Origin: RGIG7949 sp045628845
Lineage (GTDB): Bacteria; Bacillota; Clostridia; Oscillospirales; Oscillospiraceae
Direction: 5' to 3'
DNA: 11,500 bases
Assembly: GCA_045628845.1 (NCBI GenBank)
Contig: JAZQQE010000110.1
Span: 1 to 11,500, forward strand
The translations under genes were made by a program, and so were the position numbers. Shown here one piece after another: positions 1 through 11,500 of the stretch (within the stretch, counting starts at the first letter, position 1; each line of letters starts with the position of its first letter). The notes beneath the pieces were generated by a model. The model saw only the letters and a program-made list of their open reading frames with translations, was not told the DNA's origin and did no database searches.

Positions 1-276
1 TCAGGACGGGAGGGGCAAGCCCCTCCCCTACGGGAAGACGGGAAGATCAGGACGGGAGGGGCAAGCCCCTCCCCTACGGGACAACGGGAAGATCAGGATG
101 GGAGGGGCAAGCCCCTCCCCTACGGGACAACGGGAAGATCAGGACGGGAGGGGCAAGCCCCTCCCCTACGGGAAGACGGGAAGATCAGGACGGGAGGGGC
201 AAGCCCCTCCCCTACGGGAAGACGGGAAGATCAGGACGGAAGGGGCAAGCCCCTCCCCTACGGGAAGACGGGAATA
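1..276. repeat. Six tandem 46-bp hairpin repeats
   Basis: Six head-to-tail 46-bp units start at 1, 47, 93, 139, 185 and 231. Each contains GGGAGGGG, a CAAG tetraloop and CCCCTCCC (in unit 1 at 8-15 and 20-27), followed by two ACGGG-type boxes. Units 1, 4 and 5 are identical. Units 2 and 3 share GACAAC in place of GAAGAC, and unit 3 also has GATGGG. Unit 6 has a G-to-A change at 240 that unpairs one stem position, and ends in AATA. The window opens inside the array, so it may extend left. There are no spacers, so it is not CRISPR. Short palindromes of this type occur in many copies in Clostridia chromosomes (general knowledge). Here they lie 27 bp upstream of the terminase genes. No gene is supported in 1-302. 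Confidence 0.93.
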
Positions 277-302
277 CGGCGGGCAAATGAAAGGAGCGGT
301 CA

Positions 303-632
303 ATGGACATCGGGAACAGGATAAGCAGATATTTCCGCGAGCGCGAGGAGGCGAACGCGCTCTTTTCCGCGGCGGACCTCGCGGCGTACCTGCACGTCTC
401 GATAGACGAGCTGCGCGCCATGGCGGACGCTCCCGAGACGTCGCAGGCCGTACGCCGCGCGATGACGCGCATAGCGGCGCAGCTCGAATGTGACCCGCGG
501 TGGATGGGCTCGAATTCCTCGAAGAGCGTGTTCCTGCTGCGGCAGAAGCTCTACGGCGGCTACTCGGACAAGCCCGAGCGGCCCTCGCACGTCACGGTCG
601 AGCTGAGGCTCGCGGGGACGGACGATGAGTGA
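303..632 (+). CDS. Phage terminase small subunit / DNA-packaging protein
   Basis: A 109-aa protein that probably recognises the phage packaging site and recruits the large terminase. The ATG at 303 follows AAGGAG at 291-296. Residues 21-40 (LFSAADLAAYLHVSIDELRA) look like the helix-turn-helix-type N-terminal segment of gp3-like small terminases. Residues 48-66 form a basic helix. The SKSVFLLRQKLYGGYSDKP stretch (73-91) corresponds to the family's usual 'ifxLKNxfGwxDK' segment. The last codons overlap the large terminase start by 8 bp, so the two are translationally coupled. The length of about 110 aa is normal for this group. The call rests on this motif pattern and on the position directly before the large subunit; sequence conservation is modest, so it is less certain than its neighbour. 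Confidence 0.8.
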   Translation: MDIGNRISRYFREREEANALFSAADLAAYLHVSIDELRAMADAPETSQAVRRAMTRIAAQLECDPRWMGSNSSKSVFLLRQKLYGGYSDKPERPSHVTVELRLAGTDDE

Positions 633-1944
633 CGCGCTCGTCGTCGACCTCGGGCACGCGAATCCGAAGCAGGCGCTCTTTTACGCCTCGACGGCGCGCT
701 ACACGGCCTACGGCGGCGCGCGAGGCGGCGGCAAGTCCCACGCGGTGCGCGTGCAGGCGATACGCGGCGCGCTCCTCTTTCCGGGCATCCGCATCCTGAT
801 AGTGCGCCGCACGTACCCGGAGCTCGAAAACTCGCTCATACTGCCGCTCCTGCGCCTGCTCCCGGAGGGGCTCGCGTCCTATAACGGCTCGAACCGCCGC
901 GCGGAGTTCATAAACGGCTCGGAGATACGCTTCGGGCATTTCTCCGGACTCCCCGGCGAGCTCGAGTATCAGGGGCAGGAATACGACTGGATATTCATGG
1001 ACGAGGCGACGCAGTTCACCGAGCGGCAGTTCCGCGTCCTCGGCGCGTGCCTGCGCGGCGTCAACGGCATACCGAAGCGGTTTTATCTGACGTGCAACCC
1101 CGGCGGGGTCGGGCACGGGTGGGTCAAGCGCCTCTTCGTCTCCCGCGATTTCAGGGACGGCGAGCGCCCGGAGGACTACGCCTTCATCCCCGCGACCGTC
1201 GAGGACAACGCAGACCTCATGGAGGCCTCGCCCGAATACGTGCGGATGCTCGACGCGCTCCCCGAGGACATACGCCGCGCCCACCGCTACGGCGACTGGG
1301 ACGTGCTCGCGGGGCAGTTCTTCCCGGAATTCGACCCGCGCGTCCACGTGACGGCGCCGTGCGGGCCGCCCGCGGGGTCCGTCATTTACCGTGCCGTCGA
1401 CTACGGCCTCGATATGCTCGCGTGTCTGTGGATAGCGGTGAAGCCCGACGGGCGCGCGCTCGTGTACCGCGAGCTGTGCAGGCCGGGCCTCATCGTCTCG
1501 CGCGCCGCAGAGGAGATCGCCGCGCTCACTCCCGCCTCCGAGCGCGTCGCCGCGACGATAGCCCCGCCCGACCTGTGGAGCACGCAGAAGGACACGGGCC
1601 GCTCGATGGCGGACGTCTTCGCCTCGTGCGGCGTGCCGCTGACGCGGGCGAGCCCCGCGCGAGTGCAGGGCTGGATGATGGTCAAGGAGCTGCTCCGCGG
1701 CTCGCCGCCCGCCCTTACGGTCACGGCGGACTGCAACGCGCTGACGGACTTCCTCCCGCAGCTCATAAGGAGCCGGGACGACCCGTCCGACTGCTCGACG
1801 GAGCCGCACGAGATAACCCACGTCTGCGACGCGCTGCGCTACTTCGCCTCGTACCGCTTCGCCGCCCCGCCCGCGAAAAGCGCACGGCGCGACCGCTTCG
1901 CCGAGTACATGGCGGGCGGCGCGCCGGGGCGCGGATACATGTAA
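625..1944 (+). CDS. Phage terminase large subunit
   Basis: A 439-aa ATP-driven DNA-packaging motor and nuclease. The N-terminal ATPase domain has a Walker A at residues 30-38 (GGARGGGKS), a Walker B with the catalytic acid at 122-127 (WIFMDE) and a coupling motif at 155-160 (LTCNPG). The C-terminal RNase H-like nuclease domain begins near 255, with probable metal ligands D259 in AVDYG, D316 in APPDLW and D402 in HVCDALRY. All three acidic positions are present, so it should be active. It starts inside the small-subunit gene (8-bp overlap) and is followed by an inverted-repeat spacer and then the membrane protein/portal pair. Ile is coded mostly by ATA (12 of 18), unlike the capsid gene. Length and motif order are typical of the Terminase_6/phage TerL family. 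Confidence 0.97.
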   Translation: MSDALVVDLGHANPKQALFYASTARYTAYGGARGGGKSHAVRVQAIRGALLFPGIRILIVRRTYPELENSLILPLLRLLPEGLASYNGSNRRAEFINGSEIRFGHFSGLPGELEYQGQEYDWIFMDEATQFTERQFRVLGACLRGVNGIPKRFYLTCNPGGVGHGWVKRLFVSRDFRDGERPEDYAFIPATVEDNADLMEASPEYVRMLDALPEDIRRAHRYGDWDVLAGQFFPEFDPRVHVTAPCGPPAGSVIYRAVDYGLDMLACLWIAVKPDGRALVYRELCRPGLIVSRAAEEIAALTPASERVAATIAPPDLWSTQKDTGRSMADVFASCGVPLTRASPARVQGWMMVKELLRGSPPALTVTADCNALTDFLPQLIRSRDDPSDCSTEPHEITHVCDALRYFASYRFAAPPAKSARRDRFAEYMAGGAPGRGYM

Positions 1945-4900
1945 CTGATACTGATATCCAATCAAAGCATTTACAGATATCAGTATGACGGCGCACGTGC
2001 GCCTTGAATCAAAGGAGGATTTTTATGATCTGGGCAATTCTTGCTGCCGCCGCGCTCTCCCTCGCGATGTCCGCTGCGGCGCTCGTCCTCGCCGGCAGGG
2101 GGAGGACGGAAAATGCTCCCGCCGGGGAGAAGACCGCCGCGTTCGACGGCGAGGCCGAGGAGGAGATGCGCCGCTTCTCGAGCGGCGTGGCGCACGTCCT
2201 CGGCTATGAGGTCGGGAGGTAAGCGATGAGCGTCTGGAACGACTATCTCAAGGGCATCGACTACAACACCTCCGCCGGCCTCTACGACACTGTGGAGACC
2301 AACGAAAACTTCTTCATCGGCAAGCAGTGGGAGGGCGTCGTCTCGAACGGTCTGCCGACTCCCGTCTTCAACTTCATCAAGAGAGTCGTGAACTTCCTCG
2401 TCGCGTCCGTATCCGCGGACAGGCTCGCCATGCGCGCGGTGCCCGTAGGCGCGGAAAGCGCCTCCGACGCCCTCAACGGGGCGCTGGAGACGCTCATAGA
2501 GGAAAACGATCTCGGCTCGCTCGTGCGGCGCATGATGAGAAACGCCGCCGTCGACGGCGACGGCTGCATCTACGCCTACTGGGACGCCGACGCGAACGAC
2601 GTGCGCGCCGAGGTGCTCGAAAACACGCGCGTCATCTTCGGCGACCCGAACGAAAAGCGCGTGCAGAAGCAGCCCTACGTCATCATCGCCTCCCGCGAGG
2701 ATGCCGAGCACGCCCGCGCACGCGCGTTCAGATACGGCTCCGCCGACACCGTCCGCCCCGACGGGGACGAGACGGGCCTCATCAAAAACGAGCCCGACGG
2801 GAAGACAACCGTCCTGCTCCGCCTCCGCCGCGGCGGCGACGGGCACATAATCGCGGGCGAGTACGTGCGCAACGGCGTCCTGCGCCCCGAGTGGGACACG
2901 GGTCTGACGCTCTATCCCCTCGTCTGGCTCAGCTGGGACGAGGTGCGCGACAGCTACCACGGCATGGCCGCCGTCACGGGGCTCATCCCCAATCAGGTAT
3001 TCGTCAACAAGCTCTTCGCCATGGCGATGATATCGCTCATGACGACGGCCTATCCGAAGGTCGTCTACGACCGCACGCGCATCGAGCGCTGGGACAACAG
3101 GGTGGGCGCGGCCATAGGCGTCGCCGGAGGCGACATGGGCAACGTCGCGCGCATCATTGATCCCGCGCAGATCTCCCCGCAGATTAGCCAGTTCATCGAC
3201 CTCGCCATCAGCTACACGCAGAACTTCATGGGCGCGACGGATACCGCCCTCGGCAACATCAGGCCGGAGAACACCTCCGCCATCATCGCCGTGCAGAAGG
3301 CGAGCGCCATCCCGCTCGAGATGGTCAGGCTCGAGCTGCACCGCGCCCTCGAGGAGCTCGGACGCATCTTCGTCGACTTCATGGCCTCCTCCTATGGACG
3401 CCGCGACGCCGGCGGAAAGGGCCTCTTCGACTTCTCGACCCTGCGCGGAAGGAGCTTCAAGCTCAAGCTCGACGTCGGCGCATCGAGCTACTGGAGCGAG
3501 GTCACCGCGGTACAGACGCTCGACAACCTGCTCTCGCAGGGCCACATCAGCCTCGCGGAGTACCTCGAACGCATACCCGACGGCTATATCACCGGGCGCG
3601 ACGAGCTGCTCAAAAAGGCGCAGAGCATCACCGCCTGACTTTTTAGGGGACGGTAAAGGGGTTCGGCGCCTCGGGCGCGACATCCTTTATCGCGCGGGCG
3701 AGGCCCTGCGATATCAGCGGGATGAAGACGGCGGGCTCGTGCGTGCCGGGGACCTCGACGTAGGTGTGCTCTATCCCGAGCGAGGTCAGCGTATCGCGGA
3801 AATGGCGGTTCGGCACGGCGAGCATGTCGTTATAGCCCGCGCCGAAGAAGATGTCCGGCCTCGGCCTTGCCGACGCCGCGAGCTCGGCCGCGCACCCGTC
3901 GAGCGAGCGGTCCGTCTGCTCGACGGTGTCGAGGTCTCCGAAGACGGAGGTGAAGTACCCGCGCGTCGCCCCGACGTGGTTGGGCTCGTCCGTCACCTCG
4001 CGCAGCTCGTCGCGCACGTTCGCGGCGGAGGCCGAGATGACGTGACCGAAGGTGTCGGAGTATTTCATGCCGTTTCGCAGGGCGCCGAAGCCGCCCATCG
4101 AGAGGCCCGCGAGAAAAGTGTCGTCACGCTCTCGCGAGAGCGGGAACAGGCGGCGCGTGAAGTCGACGAGCTCCCGCCCGATGAACTCACCGTAGAAGTC
4201 CCGGCGGCCGAGGTGGTCGACGTAGAAGCTGTTTTCGCCGTCGGGCATGATTATCGCCATGCGGTAGCGCTCCGCCCACTCGCCGAGGGGCCAGCCCTCG
4301 AGCACCCACGAGGCGGTGCTCCCGGAGTAGCCGTGCAGGAGGTACATCGTCCGCAGGGGAGGAGAGTCGGGTGTGCGCGGCGGCACGAAGAGGCCGTCTA
4401 TCGGCAGTACCGCCGTGAAGCGCATCGGGCGGTGCAGACACCGCGAATTCATCGTAGCGCGTATGAGTGCCATTATCTGTCGCCTCCGTTCACGTCCGCG
4501 CCGAAGGCGCGTGCAAGTCCGCGGTCGAGGGCCGCAGGCCAGTAGTCCCAGTCGTGCCCGCCGTCGGCTTCGTCGAAGGTGACGGGCCAGCCCGCCCCGG
4601 CGAGCTTTTCCGCGAGCTCCGTGCACGGCCCGTAAAGCGTGTCGCCGCGCCCGCAGGAGAGGAAGATATCCGTCCTTTCCCCGGGCAGGCGCGCCGCGAC
4701 GGCGGGGTCGTACTCCGAGCCCGGCGCGGTGTCCGCGTCGCCGAAGACGGCGTCGAACATCGAGCGGCGCATATCCATGAGGTTGCCCTCGCCGTTTGTC
4801 ATTGTCGGCAGAAGGGGGAAGACGAGACCCGGCGAGAGCGAGATGATGCGCCCGAAGGTCCCGGCGTACTTCATGCCGGCGTGGAGAGCGCCGTAGCCGC

Positions 4901-7900
4901 CCATCGATTCTCCGGCGAGCACCGTGTCGGCGCGGCGCGCCGAGAGCGGGAGAAAGCCGCGCGTCAGCTCCGGCAGCTCGCTCCCGACGAACTCGCGGTA
5001 GCGCAGTCCGCTGAGCGGATGGTCGGTGAAGAAGCCGTTTTCGCCCGATACCGTCACGAAGCAGGCGCCGTACTTCGCCGCGAGCCTCGAGAGGTCCGCG
5101 TGCATGATCCACTCGGAATTGTCGCCCGTGTAGCCGTTGAGCAGGTACACGGTGCGCAGGGTCTGCCCGTCGGCGCGCAGCTGCGCGTCGGGCAGTACGG
5201 CCTGGACGGGCACGCTCCTCATCAGGCAGCGCGAAAAGATGTCGACCTGTAACCATGCCATGTGCATTACCCCTTTTCGTTTCCTTATCTAATTATTACA
5301 CCATAAGCAAAAATGCTTGCTTGCAAGGGCATTTTTGCGCAGCCGTCAATAAAGCAGCGCCGCGGAAGCGGCGGCACGCGGCAGCGTGCAAAAAATCCCC
5401 GTAAGGGATTTTTACTGCGAATATTATACCACGGACGCGGAGCGCCGAAAAGCCCCGCGCCCGCAAGGGGGCCTTCAAAAATCAAACAGATACTTCGCAT
5501 AACCAAAATGCTCGGGCTCAACGAGACCCCCGACGGCAACGTCGGACTCAGCCCGGGCGAGGCGTCCGTCATGCTCAACTGGCGCGTCACCGCCGACGGA
5601 CACCTCAGCCTGCGCCCCGGCACGGAGACCGCCGCGGAGCTCGCCGCGACTCCCGTTCGCGGGATATGGCACGGCAGGGTCGGCGGCGCGGAAAAGCTCC
5701 TCGCCGCGGCGGGCGGGCATATCTGGGACGTCACCGGAGACGTGCCCGACGACGTCGGTACGATCACGGACGCGGAGCATACGACCTTCTTCGGCTTTGC
5801 CGGGAGCGTCTTCGTGCTGACGGGCTCGGAGTACATGAGCTGGGACGGCACGGGCTCCTTCGCCTCCGTCGAGGGCTACGCGCCCCTCATAACGACCGCC
5901 ACGCCTCCCGCGGGCGGCGGAACGCCCGCCGAGGGCATCAACGCCCTCTCCGGCAAGTGCCGCCAGCTCTTTTCGCCCGACGGCACGGCGGACACCTTCG
6001 TCCTCGCGGAAAAGGACCTCGACGCCGTCGAGTGGATAAAGCTCAACGGCACGGTCATCTCCGCACAGTTCATAAGCCTCCCGCAGGGCACGGTGCAGCT
6101 CGTCGACCCGCCCGCCGAGGGCGTGAACACCCTCGAGATATGCTGGCGCAAGGGCACGGGAGACCGCTCCGCCGTCGAGTCGATGCATTTTTGCGAGACG
6201 TTCAACGGCGTGTCCGACACGCGCCTGTTCCTCTACGGCAACGGCACCAACCGCGCCGTGTACTCCGGGATAAACGGGCTCGGCGCCGCCGACCCGACCT
6301 ATTTCCCCGTCATGAACTACGTGGACATCGACAGCGCCAACACGCCGCTGACCGGCATGGTCAGGCACTACGACCGCCTGCTCGCCTTCAAAACGGACGG
6401 CGTGTGGGCGCTCGAATACGGCACGCTGACCCTGTCAGACGGGAGCGTAGTGCCCGGCTTCCCCGTGATACCCGTAAACCGCGAGATAGGCTGCGGCGTA
6501 CCGGGCTTCGTGCGCCTCGTGGACAACTGCCCCGTGACGCTCCACGCCCGCGGGCTCTACCGCTGGGCGCTCAGCGGCGCCGCCGTCCGCGACGAGCGTA
6601 CCGCAGAGCGTATCTCGGCGCGCGCGGAGAAGACCCTTGCCTCCATAGACACGGCGGAGATATCCACCGCCGATAACGACAGGACGGGCGAATTCTATAT
6701 CTTCTCGCAGGGCCGCACGCTCGTCTGGAACTACGCGAGGAACGTGTTTTACGCCTACGCCGGCGTCCCCGTGACGTGCGCCGCCGCCTCCGACGGGACG
6801 CTCTGGCTCGGAACGGCCGACGGGAAGCTCCTGCGCGCCGACGAAGCCCTGCGCAGCGACTCCGGAGAGAAGATAGACGCCGTGTGGGAGAGCGGGAGCC
6901 TCGCTCCCGGGCGCGAGTGGTCGCGCAAATATTCGACGCGCGTCATGGCCGTGCTGAAACCGCAGGACGGGGCGCGCGCGACGCTCTCGGCGATAACGGA
7001 CAGAGGCCCGTGCGTCGCGGCGCGGCTCATCTCCGCCGGCATCGCGACCTTCGGCCACATGAGCTTCGGACATCTGTCCTTCAACGTCAGCGCGATGCCG
7101 CGCACGCGCGTCGTGCGCCTGCGCATGAGCCGCTATGTCTACTGCCGCATGATACTCACTTCGTCCGACGCTTCCGCCGCGCCGACGGTGCTCGAGCTCG
7201 CGGTCGAATTCAACCTTGCGGGCAAGGTCAAATAATTAACGGGAGGAAACCTGATGCTGACTAAATTCAGCGGCGATCTCGATATCATCGCCGCGCTCGA
7301 CGACGAGCCCAACGACGTCGGCGGTCTTACCGCCGCGGAGCTCAAAGCCAAATTCGACGAGGGTCCCAAGGCCCTCGCGGAATATCTCAACGATACCCTC
7401 ACCGAGGAGGTCGAGGCGCGCCTTGCGCCCGTGCCCGGCGCGGCGGGAACGGTGCTCGAATCGACCGGCACCGCCGTGAAGTGGGCCCCGCGCCGCGCTC
7501 CGAACATCCTGCTCAACTGGTATTTCCGCGACCCCGTCAACCAGCGCGGCGTGACGGATTTCGCCGCGCAGGAGTGGGGCATAGACTGCTGGAAATGCGA
7601 CGCCGGAGAGGTCACGCTCACGGCGAAGGGCATCGAATTCGACGACGAGACGAAGCTCGTACAGCACATACGCAAGCTCCGCACAGGCGTGAAGCTCGCC
7701 GTCAGCGTGTCGCTCGCGGAGAAGGTCACGATAGACTACTCCGGCGCGAGACGCCCGAGCGTGTCCCTCCGCGGCTACACCTCGCCGAACGCCTTTACGA
7801 CGCTCCAGACGGCGTACATCTCGCAGAAGGGCGTGACGAGCTTCACCTACACGCCGACCTCCGGCTCCTACGTCGCCTACGGCATCGCCGTGGACTCCGG

Positions 7901-10900
7901 AAAGGGCTGCGCCGTGACGCCCGTCATCGTCGAGGCCCTGAAGGTCGAGGAGAACTCCTCGTCCACCCTCGCGTACGACGTGCCGCCCGACCCCGCGCTC
8001 GAGCTGCTCCGCTGCCAGAGCCGTCTCCAGCTTTTCAGCGACGCGGCGCTCTGTCCCTCAGACCCGCGCGATTTCCGCCCCGTCATGGACGGTACGCCCG
8101 AGATCGGCACGGTCGAGGTCGGCGGCGTCGAGTATATCTGCGCGAGCGCGGAGGCGTGACGGCATGACTTACGTTCCGACCATAGACGTGGTCATCCCGG
8201 CCTACGACGCCGGGGCGACCATAGACCGCGCCCTCGCGAGCATCGCCATGCAGACGGTGAAGGATCCCGTCACCGTCATCATCGCCGACGACTGCTCCCG
8301 CGAGGGCTATGAGGAGACCGCCGCGCGCTGGAGCGGGATACTCCCCGTGCGCGTCGTGCGCCTCGATAAAAATTCCGGGCCCGGCGCGGCGCGTCAGGCG
8401 GGCTTCGACGCGGGCTCGGGCGAGCTCGTCACCTTCATGGACGCCGACGACACCTTCTACGGAGCTACGGCGCTCGAAGAGCTCGCAGACGCGCTCTCAC
8501 AGGGCGCCGACGCCGCCGTCGCGGGCTTTTACGAGCAGCTCGCCGACGGCAGGATGCTCGCGCACGGGCCGAACATGACGTGGATGTTCGGCAAGCTCTA
8601 CCGCCGGAGCTTCCTTGAACGCTTCGACATACGCTTCAACTCCACCCGCGCCAACGAGGACGCGGGCTTCAACGGGGTCGTAAAGGCGTGCGCGCGGCAG
8701 ATAGCCTGCGTGGATGGCCCCGTCTACCTCTGGCACTTCAAGGCGGATTCCATCACCCGCGCCAACGGCTTCGCCTACACCTCGCGCGACGGCTTCGACG
8801 GCTTCGTGGAAAACATGATATGGCGCTCGGCCGAGCTCGCGCGCCGCAGTATCGGCGCTCCCGTGCAGCTCGCCGCCGCCGTCGAGGGGATGTGCGCGGT
8901 CTACTTCGCGTACCTCGACGCCGTGCGCGCCGAGCCCGGAGCGGAGAGCGCGCTCGCGCGCCGCGCCGCGGACTACTTCCGCGAGGTGTACTCGGCCTTC
9001 GCGCCCGACGTCGACGGCGAAACACTGCGGAAGGCGTATCTCTCCGCCGCGCGCGCAAACAGCGCGCTCCTCGGCGAGACGGTGCCCCGCGTGAGCATAT
9101 TTGACTTTATCGAAAAACTCGGAAAGGAAACGGAAAATGGAAGAGATTCGTGACGGATGGGACGAAAACGATGAGCTGGCGGAGACCCCCGAAGAGGAGG
9201 CCTTCACCCTCAAATATATGGGCGAGGAACGCAAGGTCAGCCGCGGGGAAGCCCTCGCGCTGGCCCAGAAGGGCATGGACTACGACCGTATCCGCGGGCG
9301 CTACGAGAGGCTGAAGACCACAGCTCTCGCAGGCGGCGACCCTGCCGCGCGGCGCGGCGCGGAGATAGACGAGTTCATGCAGGATTATCCCGACGTCGCC
9401 GCCGAGGAGATACCCTCCGAGGTGTGGGACGAGGTACGGGACGGCCGCTCCCTCCCGATGGCGTGGACGCGCTACGAAAACCGACGTATGCACGCGCGCC
9501 TCGAGGAGCTCGAAAACGGCATGCAGGCGCGTGAACGCACGACGGGCGCGCGCTCGGGCCCCGGCGCAGCCGCGGAGGCCGACGAGTTCCTTCGCTATCT
9601 CATGAGTTAAGAAAGGAATCAGAAAATGGCTATCAATCTTGCAGAAAAATACTCCGACAAGGTCGCAGAGCGCTTCGCGAAGAGCTCCGTGACCGCCGGG
9701 GCGTACAACGACGAGATCAAGTTCGACGGCGTAAAGACCGTCAGCGTGTACTCCGTCGACACCGCGCCCCTCGACGACTACATCCCCCACAGCATCTACC
9801 GCTACGGCGAGCCCGCCGAGCTCGGCGACAGCATCCAGACCTTCACCCTCAGCCAGGACAAGTGCTTCACCTACTCCATCGACAAGGGCGTGGACAACGA
9901 CCAGATGAACGTCAAGGGCGCCGCGAAGACCCTCAAGCGCGAGATAGACGAGGTCATCTCCCCCTATCTCGACAAGTACCGCCTCGCCGCCTGGGCGCAC
10001 AACGCCGGCCAGTTCGGCGAGATCGCGACCATCAACAAGAGCACCGTCGTCGAGTACATCACCGAGGCTACCGCCGCCCTCGACAACGCCCTCGTCCCCG
10101 AGGACGGACGCACCCTCTTCATCACCGCCGACAACTACCGCGCCCTCAAGCAGAATCCCGACTTCATCGCCTGCGACAGGCTCGGCGAGAAGGCTCTCGG
10201 CAAGGGCGTCGTCGGCGAGATAGACGGCATGAAGGTCGTCAAGTGCCCCGAGGGCTGGCTGCCCGACGGCGCCGAGCTGCTCATCACCCACAAGAGCGCC
10301 GTCATCGCCCCGACCAAGCTCCGCGACTATAAGATCCACTCCGACCCGCCCGGCATCAACGGCAACCTCGTCGAGGGCCGCATCATCCACGACGCTTTCG
10401 TCCTCGGCAGCCGTGCCAACGGCGTCTACGTCGGCCTGAACTCCGCCTACGCCGTCGAGACCCCCGTCATCACCGACATCATCGCCAACAGCGCCGTGTC
10501 CCTCTCCTGCAACACCGCGTCCGCCGACATCTACTACACCGAGGACGGCAGCGACCCGCGCTACTCCACCACCGCCAAGGCCTATACCGGCGGCGAGATC
10601 AGCTATGTGTTCTGGAGCAGCAGCAATATGCTCACCGCCTGCGCGAAGATGGAGGACGGATACAGCTCCGCTCTGGCCATGTTCACCCTCGAATAATGCA
10701 CCTGCCCGCGGGGACGGCGAGCGCCGTCCCCGCGGCAAACGAATGACAAAAGGAGGAGAACCTTGGTAACCGTACAGAACGTTTTCGAGGTGGCCATGGG
10801 GCTCATAGACGAGCTCGGCGAGCCCTCCGGCACCGCCGACTGCCCCGAAAACAGAGAATACAGGCACAGAACGCCCGCCATCGTCTCCGCGCTCCAGAAC

Positions 10901-11500
10901 GAGTGCCTGCGCGCCTCGGCGACGTGGCGCGCCCTTCCCGGCGGCGGACGCCCCGTGCCCCCCGCCGTGACCTCCATGTCGCAGGAGCTCGGGCTCGACG
11001 ACGGCGTCGCGCTCGGCGTACTGCCCTACGGACTCGCGGCCTACCTCGTCCTCGACGAGGACCCCTCGCTCGCGGGCTATTTCAGCCAGCGCTACACCGA
11101 GCAGCTCGCCGCCGCCGCGCGTGCCGTCCCCGCGCGCTCGGAGAACATAGAGCAGCTCTACGGAAGGCTCGGAGGTGAAGCGGTATGACGACCGTCATAA
11201 AAAATCCCTTCACCGCGAATGTGGCGACCTCCGTGACGGATATGTCCGACTACATCAACGAGCTCTACGACAGACAGCTCGCCGCCCGCCGCGCCGCGCT
11301 CGCCGCCGCCTACGACAGCAAGGTCGCCGTGCAGGAGGCGGAGGAGAGCGCGCTCGACCCCGCCTACCGTGAGGCGAAAAACCGCATAGCCTCCGCCGCC
11401 GCGACCGAGCAGCGCAACTTCGACGAATACGCAAACGCCGCGGGCCTCGGCTCCGGCGCCGCCGCGCAGGGGAGGCTCTCGCGCTCCGTCGCCCTCCAGC

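Overview
This window is about 11.5 kb of very GC-rich DNA. Most of it is the packaging, head and neck/tail gene block of a tailed (caudovirus) phage or prophage. Strong AGGAGG-type ribosome sites, gene families I associate with prophages of gut Clostridia, and a GGGAGGGG/CCCCTCCC hairpin repeat array of the kind scattered through such chromosomes suggest a high-GC Clostridia host (Oscillospirales-like). That host call is inference. No integrase, repressor, replication or lysis gene is present, so the sequence alone cannot say whether the phage is integrated or free.

Layout. 1-276: six head-to-tail 46-bp hairpin repeats, probably continuing to the left. 303-1944: small and large terminase subunits, overlapping. 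1945-2024: a short spacer with an 11-bp inverted repeat and a 14-bp palindrome. 2025-3638: a 65-aa single-pass membrane protein and the portal. 3643-5261, minus strand: two tandem paralogous esterases of the tributyrin-esterase/EstD type, translationally coupled, ending 4 bp from the portal stop. 5268-5507: a structured, locally AT-rich leader with several stem-loops and a perfect TATAAT on the minus strand. 5508-9153: a large neck/tail structural protein, a tail-appendage/adhesin-like protein and a family 2 glycosyltransferase. 9137-10696: scaffold-like protein and major capsid protein, the latter with an added C-terminal Ig-like (chitobiase-C-terminal type) domain. 10706-10735: a 13-bp perfect hairpin. 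10763-11500: head-tail connector and the start of an Ala-rich coiled-coil structural protein cut by the window edge.

How it fits together. The terminase packages DNA through the portal into a shell built from capsid protein on the scaffold. The connector and the 5508-7235 protein probably close the neck or tail, and the 7254-8159 protein probably contacts the host surface. Three surface-chemistry features stand out: two esterases inserted antisense between structural genes, a glycosyltransferase translated with the adhesin and scaffold, and an Ig-like domain fused to the capsid. Together they suggest a cargo layer that alters or binds surface glycans, of the host, the virion or the gut environment. 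The structural roles are well supported by family resemblance; the glycan-layer idea is a hypothesis.
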